DNA of 13,439 nt. It comes from Flavobacteriales bacterium. GTDB lineage: Bacteria; Bacteroidota; Bacteroidia; Flavobacteriales_F; PHOS-HE28. Below, piece by piece: positions 8,230-13,439 of this stretch (position 1 is its first letter; every line of letters begins with the position of its first letter). The notes below the pieces were generated by a model. The model was not told the origin of the DNA. It ran no database searches and saw only the letters and a program-made list of their open reading frames with translations. Location of the stretch: positions 1 through 13,439 of the forward strand of contig JAGQVR010000052.1 in NCBI GenBank assembly GCA_020437875.1, written 5' to 3'. The position numbers and the translations under genes were made by a program.

Positions 8230-9021
8230 TCATCGGCGGGAAATTGGCGGTGCGTCCGCTTCGACAACGAGGCCGTCAACAGCGAGTTCAACACCGACCG
8301 GCAGGTTCCTTGACACCTCGGCATGGGTACCCATGAGGTGGCTGATATGCGTGAAATAGGCACGACGTGGAGCCAGTTCCTCCACCAAGTTGAGCGCTTC
8401 GGACAGATTGAGGTGCGAGCGGTGCGGGTCGATACGCAGGGCATTCAGGACGAGCACGTCCAGGTCGCGCAGTTGTTCACGGGCATGGGGTTGAATGGTC
8501 TTGGCATCGGTGATGTAGGCGAGGTCCCCGATCCTGTATCCCAGCACGCTCAGGTCATGGTGCTTCACCTCCACGGGCATGACACGCACCGTTCCAACGG
8601 TGAAAGGCTCACGTTCCACAGGTACCAGGTTCAGTTGAGGCACGCCCGGATAGCGCACCTCGGTGAATGCATAATGGAACATGCGCCGCACGGCATCGAG
8701 GGTCCGGGGCAGTCCGAATAGGTCCATCGCTCTCCCCTGGGCGAAGTTGAAGGCACGCAGATCGTCGATACCGGCCACATGGTCCATGTGCTCATGGGTT
8801 AGCAACACACCATCCAAGCGGTCCTGCCCGCTCCGTAGCATCTGCTGGCGCAGGTCCGGACCAGCATCAACGAGGATGCGGGTACCACCGACCGAGATCC
8901 AGACCGACGACCGGAGACGCTTGTCGCGCGGGTCGGTGCTGGTGCACACGGCACAACGACAACCGATCACGGGCACCCCTTGACTGGTACCAGTGCCGAG
9001 GAACTCCATCCGCAAGGCCAT
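8230..9021 (-). CDS. PhnP-like metallo-beta-lactamase-fold hydrolase
   Basis: From the ATG at 9021 the protein has 263 residues. The beta-lactamase-fold metal motif THEHMDH gives His76, His78, Asp80 and His81; further ligands are His154 or His155 in VKHHD, Asp172 in ITDAK, and His225/His228 in FTHISHLMGTH. The early cluster CRCAVC (Cys21, Cys23, Cys26) together with a late His matches the structural zinc site of PhnP, the phosphoribosyl 1,2-cyclic phosphate phosphodiesterase. No phosphonate C-P lyase genes are nearby, so a general cyclic phosphate or phosphodiester substrate is as likely as the PhnP one. Start 9021 is favoured because a -7-like GATATTTG ends 4 nt before it; 9009 (MEFLGTG) and 9048 are alternatives. 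Its promoter region faces that of the tRNA gene. Confidence 0.88.
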   Translation of the reverse strand: MALRMEFLGTGTSQGVPVIGCRCAVCTSTDPRDKRLRSSVWISVGGTRILVDAGPDLRQQMLRSGQDRLDGVLLTHEHMDHVAGIDDLRAFNFAQGRAMDLFGLPRTLDAVRRMFHYAFTEVRYPGVPQLNLVPVEREPFTVGTVRVMPVEVKHHDLSVLGYRIGDLAYITDAKTIQPHAREQLRDLDVLVLNALRIDPHRSHLNLSEALNLVEELAPRRAYFTHISHLMGTHAEVSRNLPVGVELAVDGLVVEADAPPISRR

Positions 9022-9025
9022 CGGG

Positions 9026-9033
9026 CAAATATC
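9026..9033 (-). promoter_or_regulatory. -7-like element before the MBL-fold gene
   Basis: GATATTTG on the minus strand matches TAnnTTTG at five of six fixed positions. It is followed by CCCG and the ATG at 9021, the same 4-nt spacing seen before three other genes here. Confidence 0.4.
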
Positions 9034-9053
9034 GCCCGGCGGAGGCAAGGCGC

Positions 9054-9061
9054 TACTTTCG
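9054..9061 (+). promoter_or_regulatory. -7 element for tRNA-Ser
   Basis: TACTTTCG is identical to the octamer before the zinc-finger gene and lies 38 nt upstream of the tRNA 5' end. No clear -33 TTG is seen. The 5' leader would be about 30 nt. Confidence 0.45.
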
Positions 9062-9099
9062 CGCCGCCGCTGGAGGTCTTCGCACCTCGCAGCACCATT

Positions 9100-9189
9100 G
9101 GAGAGGTGGCAGAGCGGTCGAATGCGGCGGTCTTGAAAACCGCTTTACCCGCAAGGGTAACGGGGGTTCGAATCCCTCCCTCTCCGCCA
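9100..9189 (+). tRNA. tRNA-Ser(UGA)
   Basis: The acceptor stem is GGAGAGG (9100-9106) with CCTCTCC (9179-9185), followed by discriminator G and an encoded CCA (9187-9189). The anticodon stem GCGGT/ACCGC encloses the loop CTTGAAA (9132-9138), with anticodon TGA at 9134-9136. A long variable arm containing ACCC...GGGT marks a class II tRNA, and the T loop is TTCGAAT. All of this fits serine. It reads UCA and, by wobble, other UCN codons. Confidence 0.97.
9172..9189 (+). repeat. Direct repeat copy 1 (3' end of tRNA-Ser)
   Basis: The 18 bases ATCCCTCCCTCTCCGCCA are the 3' T-arm, acceptor and CCA of tRNA-Ser and recur exactly at 9344-9361. Duplications of tRNA 3' ends are the usual footprint of site-specific integration at a tRNA gene. 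Confidence 0.9.
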
Positions 9190-9191
9190 AG

Positions 9192-9221
9192 GAACGCCCG
9201 TGCCATCGTGGCCGGGCGTTC
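9192..9221 (+). terminator. Hairpin downstream of tRNA-Ser
   Basis: GAACGCCCG (9192-9200) pairs with CGGGCGTTC (9213-9221), and GCCA (9202-9205) with TGGC (9209-9212) around TCG, leaving one bulged T. The 13 pairs make a strong tRNA terminator candidate, though no T tract follows. Its right arm also pairs with sequence further downstream. Confidence 0.55.
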
Positions 9222-9251
9222 GTATGTACGGGCCGAGCCAAGCAAAGCTTG

Positions 9252-9326
9252 AGCGAGGAACGGACATGCGAACGCCAGGTGAGCGCGAAGCGATCACGGG
9301 CGTTCATTGAAGCCCTCCCTTCTGGG
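9252..9326 (+). pseudogene. Possible remnant of a GIY-YIG protein C-terminus
   Basis: This frame reads SEERTCERQVSAKRSRAF then IEALPSG. It resembles the C-terminal helix of small GIY-YIG (URI/YhbQ-like) proteins, which often read like EREIKxKKSRxYIExL. No GIY-YIG catalytic motif is present and there is no start codon other than TTG at 9249, so at most it is a fragment. It lies between the tRNA and the duplicated tRNA end. The resemblance rests on about 18 residues and is recalled rather than searched. Confidence 0.3.
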
Positions 9327-9343
9327 AAAGCCCGTCTCGGGCG

Positions 9344-9361
9344 ATCCCTCCCTCTCCGCCA
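9344..9361 (+). repeat. Direct repeat copy 2 (duplicated tRNA-Ser 3' end)
   Basis: This is an exact 18-nt copy of the tRNA-Ser 3' end, 172 bases downstream of the original. It is preceded by a small hairpin GCCCG-TCT-CGGGC (9330-9342) and followed by CACTGG-AAG-CCAGTG (9360-9374). It is not part of a second tRNA: no D arm, anticodon arm or T loop can be built upstream. The remaining non-coding sequence to 9448 shows nothing else. Confidence 0.85.
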
Positions 9362-9448
9362 CTGGAAGCCAGTGCCGAGGGCGGTGTATTCCTTCCGCAC
9401 CGGTCGCTCCTGTGCAGGCAACGGCATCCACAGACCTTTCTGGGTCCC

Positions 9449-9456
9449 TACCTTTG
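9449..9456 (+). promoter_or_regulatory. Consensus -7 element for the GWxTD gene
   Basis: TACCTTTG is a full match to TAnnTTTG. It is followed by GAGG, which could double as a Shine-Dalgarno core but directly abuts the ATG at 9461. The spacing suggests a leaderless or nearly leaderless transcript. Confidence 0.6.
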
Positions 9457-9460
9457 GAGG

Positions 9461-10921
9461 ATGCGCAACGCATTCGTCACCATCCTGTTGTTCGTAGCCG
9501 CGTTGCCCCTTCGCCCGGTTCAGGCGCAGGTGCAGCTGGTGGTTGAACCGCGGACCTTTTACGGTGCCAATGGCAGTCCATTGGTGGAGGTGAACATGGC
9601 GGTCCTCGCCGGCACCTTCGGGGTGAAGAACAACGAGCGCGGATTCATGCAGGCCAAAGTGGAGGTGACCACTTTGGTGGAGCGCGACGGCGCCATCGTG
9701 GACTTCGGCAAGACCGAGGTGAACGGTCCGGAAAGCCTCGACAGCCTGCAACGCGACCTCCTCCATCAGGAGTTCTTCGCATTGGCCCCGGGTTACTACG
9801 ACCTCTCTGTCGAAGCCTTGGATCTGACCACCGGCGATACGACGATGACACGTTACAGGGCACCGCTCACCGTTGGGACCCTGCCACCAGGGATCTCCAT
9901 CACCGACATCCTGTTCTGTGAACGGATCGTACCCTCCGTGGAGGGGGAACGCAGCAAGTACGGTTATACCACGGTGCCGCTGTTGATGGACTATCTGCCA
10001 CCCGATATCAAGAAGCTGAACTTCTATGCGGAGGTGCATGGTACGGAGAACGTGCTGGGGGCGGACAGCCTCTACCTCCTCACCTACCAGATCGAGGGCT
10101 TCGAGTCGAAGGCGGTGTTCGGTCCTTACAAGCGGAGCATCCGTGCTCAAGCCAGGCCGGTCGAACCGGTGATCGCGGAGTTCGACATCGCCGACCTGCC
10201 ATCCGGGAACTATGTGCTGGCCGTGGAGGCACGTGACCGTTCCGGCGCGTTGATCGCGCGCAGGGAGCAGTTCTTCCAGCGCAACAACCCCATCAGCTAC
10301 GACTATGACCTTCAGTCGCTGGACAAGCTGGACCTCGAGGGTAAGTTCTCCAACGCCTTCGCCAACCGCGATTCGTTGGTGGAGCACATCGCCAGCCTCC
10401 GCCCCATTGCGGATCCATTGGAAGCCAAGATCATCGATGACCGCTACAAGGACCGTGACATGGACCTGATGAAGCGGTTCTTCTACAGCTTCTGGGCCAA
10501 CCGCAGCGCAGATCCCGAGCGGGCCTGGGAGGCCTACCGTCTGGAAGTGATCAAGGTGAACAAGCTGTTCGGTTGTCGCATGCTGCGGGGTTATGAGACC
10601 GACCGGGGTCGGGTGTACCTCAAGTATGGTCCACCCAACACCATGATGGACCGGTTCAACGAGATGGGGACCCTGCCCTATACCATCTGGCATTACTACC
10701 GCGCCGGACGATTCACGGATCGCCGCTTCGTGTTCTATCAGCCCGAGATGGCGAACTACTGCATGCAACTACTGCACAGCGAGGTCCCGGGAGAGATGAA
10801 CAATCCGCAATGGAACAACATCCTGCATCAGCGGAACGTGGCCATGCCCGGGGTGCAGACCGTTCAACCGGGCACCTTGGAGAGCGACCGGGTGATGGAA
10901 TTCTTCAACGCCCCGCGCTGA
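9461..10921 (+). CDS. Secreted GWxTD-domain protein
   Basis: The 486-residue protein starts with a signal peptide (MRNAFVTILLFVAALPLRPVQA, cleavage near 22). Residues 25-275 look like beta-rich repeats (LAPGYYDLSVEALD, LPSGNYVLAVEARD). Residues about 280-440 are the GWxTD domain: FFYSFWANRSADPERAWEAY, then RGYETDRGRVYLKYGPPN, with GYETD at 377-381 in place of the usual GWxTD. The C-terminus mentions HSEVPGEMNNPQWN and has no T9SS sorting tail, so the protein is probably periplasmic or outer-membrane associated. The domain is common in Bacteroidota and some other phyla, but its biochemical role is not known to me. The start is supported by the consensus -7 element 4 nt upstream. The next gene follows after 45 bases on the same strand. 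Confidence 0.85.
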   Translation: MRNAFVTILLFVAALPLRPVQAQVQLVVEPRTFYGANGSPLVEVNMAVLAGTFGVKNNERGFMQAKVEVTTLVERDGAIVDFGKTEVNGPESLDSLQRDLLHQEFFALAPGYYDLSVEALDLTTGDTTMTRYRAPLTVGTLPPGISITDILFCERIVPSVEGERSKYGYTTVPLLMDYLPPDIKKLNFYAEVHGTENVLGADSLYLLTYQIEGFESKAVFGPYKRSIRAQARPVEPVIAEFDIADLPSGNYVLAVEARDRSGALIARREQFFQRNNPISYDYDLQSLDKLDLEGKFSNAFANRDSLVEHIASLRPIADPLEAKIIDDRYKDRDMDLMKRFFYSFWANRSADPERAWEAYRLEVIKVNKLFGCRMLRGYETDRGRVYLKYGPPNTMMDRFNEMGTLPYTIWHYYRAGRFTDRRFVFYQPEMANYCMQLLHSEVPGEMNNPQWNNILHQRNVAMPGVQTVQPGTLESDRVMEFFNAPR

Positions 10922-10941
10922 GTCCGGCACGGGGATAGCCG

Positions 10942-10949
10942 CATCTTTG
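10942..10949 (+). promoter_or_regulatory. -7-like element before the glycosyltransferase gene
   Basis: CATCTTTG matches TAnnTTTG at five of six fixed positions, 17 nt before the ATG at 10967. It sits in the loop of an imperfect inverted repeat with arms GGGGA (10931-10935) and TCCCC (10955-10959), flanked by CCGG at 10924-10927 and 10963-10966. That repeat could be an operator or a weak terminator of the gene before it. Confidence 0.35.
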
Positions 10950-10966
10950 CCGCCTCCCCGGTCCGG

Positions 10967-12028
10967 ATGCACGTCGCCATCGTCATATTGAACTGGAACG
11001 GCCGTTCCTGGTTGGAGCGGTTCCTGGCCACCGCCATCCGGAACAGTCCTGGAGCGGAGATCATCGTAGCGGATAACGCGAGCACGGATGACTCCGTAGG
11101 TTGGCTGCGTAGGGAACATCCGGCGGTACGCGTGATCGAACTTCCCCGGAACCTTGGCTTCGCTGGCGGTTATAACGCGGCTCTGGCACAGGTGGAGGCG
11201 GACCGCTTCCTGCTGTTGAACTCGGATGTTGAGGTGACGCCGGGCTGGCTCGACACCTTGAACACCTACCTCGATCAGGACCCGCGCATGGCGGCCTGCC
11301 AGCCGAAGGTGCGCTCGTTGAAGGAGCCCGGCAAGTTCGAGCATGCCGGTGCGGCGGGTGGTTTCATCGATCGGAACGGCTATCCCTTCTGCCGTGGCCG
11401 GATCTTCGAGATCACGGAGGAGGACACGGGGCAGTACGACGATGAACGAGAGGTGTTCTGGGCGACCGGGGCCTGCATGCTGATCCGAGCGGAGGCGTTC
11501 CGCCAGGCCGGCGGCTTCGATGCGGACCTTTTCGCGCACATGGAGGAGATCGACCTGTGCTGGCGCTTGCGGCGCATGGGCTGGACGATCGGCTATACGA
11601 GCAGTGCGGTGGTATACCACGTTGGTGGTGGATCCCTGGACTACCGCTCGCCGCGCAAGACCTACCTCAACTTCCGCAACAGCCTGATCGTGCTCATGAA
11701 GAACCTGCACAATGGCTGGGCCTGGTGGTGGCTGCTGCGCCGCATGATCCTCGACGGATTCGCGGGGATCAAGTTCCTCGTTGAAGGCAATGGCCGCCAT
11801 ACCTGGGAGGTGATCAGGGCGCACTGGCACTTCTACCAACGCCTGCCGCATGTAGTACGCCAACGCCGTGCGTTGATGCGCACCGAGGAGGATCCCGACC
11901 TCAGCGGGATCTACCACAGGAGCATCGCCTTCGACCGCTTCATCCTGCGCCACCGCCGCTTTTCGCAGCTTGACATGGACGCATTCCGCTACACGAGGCG
12001 AACCAGGCGGTCCAAGGCCATTCGGTAA
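10967..12028 (+). CDS. Family 2 glycosyltransferase (rhamnosyltransferase-like)
   Basis: The protein has 353 residues and a GT-A fold. VILNWNG (6-12) and ADNASTDDS (35-43) bind the nucleotide-sugar, NLGFAGGYN lies at 62-70, and LLNSDVE (84-89) carries the metal-binding Asp87. WATGACMLIRAEAFRQAGGFD precedes HMEEIDLCWRL, where Glu193, Glu194 and Asp196 hold the catalytic base of the family. This layout matches WbbL-like enzymes that add rhamnose or another sugar to a cell-surface glycan or lipid carrier. Residues 251-272 (WAWWWLLRRMILDGFAGIKFLV) are hydrophobic with Arg residues and could lie on the membrane. The last 40 bases overlap the end of aroQ on the other strand. No other polysaccharide genes are in the window, so donor and acceptor are unknown. 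Confidence 0.9.
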   Translation: MHVAIVILNWNGRSWLERFLATAIRNSPGAEIIVADNASTDDSVGWLRREHPAVRVIELPRNLGFAGGYNAALAQVEADRFLLLNSDVEVTPGWLDTLNTYLDQDPRMAACQPKVRSLKEPGKFEHAGAAGGFIDRNGYPFCRGRIFEITEEDTGQYDDEREVFWATGACMLIRAEAFRQAGGFDADLFAHMEEIDLCWRLRRMGWTIGYTSSAVVYHVGGGSLDYRSPRKTYLNFRNSLIVLMKNLHNGWAWWWLLRRMILDGFAGIKFLVEGNGRHTWEVIRAHWHFYQRLPHVVRQRRALMRTEEDPDLSGIYHRSIAFDRFILRHRRFSQLDMDAFRYTRRTRRSKAIR

Positions 12029-12411
12029 CCTTCGAGCCCGAACCCCGTGATGATCCCCGCACAGGCCGCGCCGGTGATCGTATGATGGCGGAAGGGCTCC
12101 CGCGCATGGATGTTGCTGATATGCACCTCCACCACGGGCTTGTCGATCGCTTTGATCGTGTCGTGGATGGCCACGCTGGTATGTGAATAGCCACCGGCGT
12201 TCAGGATGAAGGCGTCCACCTCAGCGCTCATGTCACGCAAGGCGCTCACGATGCCCCCCTCTTCGTTGGTCTGGCGGTGATCAAGGACCACCTTCGGGAA
12301 CGCGGCACGCAGTTCATCCAGGTAGTCCTCGAAGCTGCGATGGCCATAGATATGCGGCTCGCGCGTTCCAAGGAGGTCCAGGTTCGGTCCGTTGATGATG
12401 AGGATGCGCAT
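11989..12411 (-). CDS. aroQ: Type II 3-dehydroquinate dehydratase
   Basis: The 140-residue protein matches the usual AroQ length and converts 3-dehydroquinate to 3-dehydroshikimate in the shikimate pathway; family members are dodecamers. ILIINGPNLDLLGTREPHIYG gives Asn10, Arg17 and catalytic Tyr22. ILNAGGYSHTSVAIHD (69-84) provides Asn71, and VEVHISNIHAREPFR provides catalytic His98 and Arg104. GIITGFGLEGYRMALD closes the protein. The ATG at 12411 gives the canonical start, and a degenerate -7-like CAACTTCG lies 4 nt upstream. The gene is divergent from the Xer recombinase and converges on the glycosyltransferase with a 40-base overlap of coding sequence. It stands alone, without other aro genes nearby. 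Confidence 0.97.
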   Translation of the reverse strand: MRILIINGPNLDLLGTREPHIYGHRSFEDYLDELRAAFPKVVLDHRQTNEEGGIVSALRDMSAEVDAFILNAGGYSHTSVAIHDTIKAIDKPVVEVHISNIHAREPFRHHTITGAACAGIITGFGLEGYRMALDRLVRLV

Positions 12412-12415
12412 GCCG

Positions 12416-12423
12416 CGAAGTTG
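12416..12423 (-). promoter_or_regulatory. Degenerate -7-like element before aroQ
   Basis: CAACTTCG on the minus strand matches four of six fixed positions of TAnnTTTG and is followed by CGGC and the ATG at 12411. Alone it is weak; the identical 4-nt spacing to the start codon seen at three other genes makes it worth recording. Confidence 0.25.
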
Positions 12424-12503
12424 CGTACTTCGGTGAACATCCGGCGGTTCGCAGAAGACGCCGAATGCGGTTACCCGGGGTCCGGTATGGAACTGACCTT
12501 CGC

Positions 12504-13430
12504 ATGGTGGGATGGGATGAGGCCTTGACCGACCTGCGCATGCACCTGAAGCTGGAGCGATCGTTGAGCGACCGCACCGTGGAGGCCTATGTGCGCGATG
12601 TGAAGCGCTTGCGCGCGTTCGCCGAGGCCCAGAAGCCCCCCCTCGCCCCCACCGCCATCCGGCTGGACGACCTTCAGGCCTACATCACGCATACGGCCAA
12701 GGGCGGAGCCAAGGCCACCAGCCAGGCACGTTACCTCAGCGCGCTACGGGTCTTCTTCCGGTCGTTGCTGCGTGACAAGGTGATCGACTCGGACCCTACC
12801 GAGTTGCTGGAAGGCCCGCGTATGGCGCGCAAGCTGCCCGTATTCCTGACAGTGGCGGAGATCGATGCGATGATCGGGGCGATCGACATGAGCGCGCCCA
12901 TGGCGGACCGCGACCGGGCGATGATCGAGACCCTGTACAGCTGCGGCTTGCGCGTGAGCGAACTCTGTGGCTTGCGGCTGTCATGGTTGCACTTCAACGA
13001 GGGCTACCTGCGCGTTGTAGGCAAGGGTGATAAGGAGCGGCTCGTGCCGGTGGGCCCGGAGGCCATCGCCCGGATCGAAGCCTACCTGCGAGGTGTCCGC
13101 TGTCACCTGCCCCTGAAGCCGAAGAGCGAGGATATGGTCTTCCTGAACGCCCGGGGTGGAGCGATCAGTCGGATGGCGGTCTTCAACCTGGTGAAGGAAC
13201 TGGCCGTTGCAGCCGGTATCCGGAAGTCGATCAGCCCGCACACCTTCCGCCACTCCTTTGCGACCCACCTGGTGGAGGGTGGCGCCGACCTGCGCGCTGT
13301 ACAGGAGATGCTTGGGCACGCGAGCATCACGACCACGGAGATCTACACACATCTGGACCGCGAGTATCTGCGCAGCAACATCCTGCAGTTCCACCCGCGC
13401 GCAAAGAAGAAGGCCGGAAGCGCAGCCTAG
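12504..13430 (+). CDS. xerD: XerC/XerD-type tyrosine recombinase
   Basis: From ATG 12504 the protein has 308 residues, the usual Xer size. Residues 1-100 are the SAM-like core-binding domain (WDEALTDLRMHLKLERSLSDRTVEAYVRDV). The catalytic domain has the full set: Arg150 (SCGLRVSEL), Lys174 (GKGDKERLVP), His246 and Arg249 (HTFRHSFATHL), His272 (LGHASITTTEIYTH) and nucleophile Tyr281. Such enzymes resolve chromosome dimers at dif with FtsK. The ATG at 12465 would add 13 residues (MRLPGVRYGTDLR) that do not resemble the family, so 12504 is preferred. XerD is favoured over XerC by general similarity and by being divergent from aroQ, an arrangement I recall in Bacteroidota, but the two cannot be separated firmly by eye. 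The last nine bases of the window are non-coding. Confidence 0.88.
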   Translation: MVGWDEALTDLRMHLKLERSLSDRTVEAYVRDVKRLRAFAEAQKPPLAPTAIRLDDLQAYITHTAKGGAKATSQARYLSALRVFFRSLLRDKVIDSDPTELLEGPRMARKLPVFLTVAEIDAMIGAIDMSAPMADRDRAMIETLYSCGLRVSELCGLRLSWLHFNEGYLRVVGKGDKERLVPVGPEAIARIEAYLRGVRCHLPLKPKSEDMVFLNARGGAISRMAVFNLVKELAVAAGIRKSISPHTFRHSFATHLVEGGADLRAVQEMLGHASITTTEIYTHLDREYLRSNILQFHPRAKKKAGSAA

Positions 13431-13439
13431 CTGCCACTT

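Noticed and set aside
9344..9374. A second tRNA gene ending at the duplicated 3' end.
   Set aside because: No matching 5' acceptor strand, D arm, anticodon arm or T loop can be assembled upstream of the repeat.
9053..10768. A 571-codon open frame on the minus strand opposite tRNA-Ser and the GWxTD gene.
   Set aside because: It runs antisense through the tRNA (reading EREGFEPPLPLRVKRFSRPP there, a familiar tRNA shadow) and through a gene with a signal peptide and a recognisable domain. It has no domain of its own.
12504..13430. The tyrosine recombinase as integrase of an island ending at tRNA-Ser.
   Set aside because: It has the size, motif set and aroQ neighbour expected for a housekeeping Xer protein. 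It lies outside the tRNA-end repeats, beyond three unrelated genes.

Overview
The window reads as chromosomal DNA from a GC-rich member of the Bacteroidota, probably Flavobacteriales-like. Three things support this. Two secreted proteins end in type IX secretion (T9SS) sorting domains. There is a GWxTD-type secreted protein. Several genes are preceded by close matches to the Bacteroidota -7 promoter element TAnnTTTG, some of them only 4 nt from the start codon. Shine-Dalgarno sequences are mostly weak or absent.

Layout, left to right. The first 52 bases hold the hydrophobic tail of a truncated gene. It converges on a small zinc-finger conserved hypothetical (57-458, minus). A 200-base divergent region with inverted repeats and a REP-like palindrome follows. 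Next is a tight three-gene plus-strand operon (661-4105): a papain-fold C39-like cysteine peptidase, a RimK-type ATP-grasp ligase with an RLAN-like N-terminal domain, and a GCS2-family glutamate-cysteine-ligase-like amidoligase. Two peptide-bond-forming enzymes plus one peptide-cleaving enzyme suggest synthesis and trimming of a small peptide or a peptide tag. The product is unknown and this is the most interesting system here.

A secreted LamG-domain T9SS protein (4213-5139) then converges on a large secreted M36-like zinc metallopeptidase, also with a T9SS tail (5190-8156, minus). A near-perfect hairpin lies between them. Upstream of the peptidase on the same strand is a PhnP-like metallo-beta-lactamase-fold hydrolase (8230-9021).

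A tRNA-Ser(UGA) gene (9100-9189, plus) is followed by about 170 bases of odd DNA. This stretch has a hairpin, overlapping mutually exclusive inverted repeats, a reading-frame fragment resembling the C-terminus of a GIY-YIG protein, and an exact 18-nt second copy of the tRNA 3' end at 9344-9361. A GWxTD-domain secreted protein (9461-10921) and a family 2 glycosyltransferase (10967-12028) follow. The glycosyltransferase overlaps aroQ (11989-12411, minus) tail to tail by 40 bases. A XerC/XerD-type tyrosine recombinase (12504-13430) is divergent from aroQ. No rRNA, CRISPR array, insertion sequence or intact prophage gene is visible.
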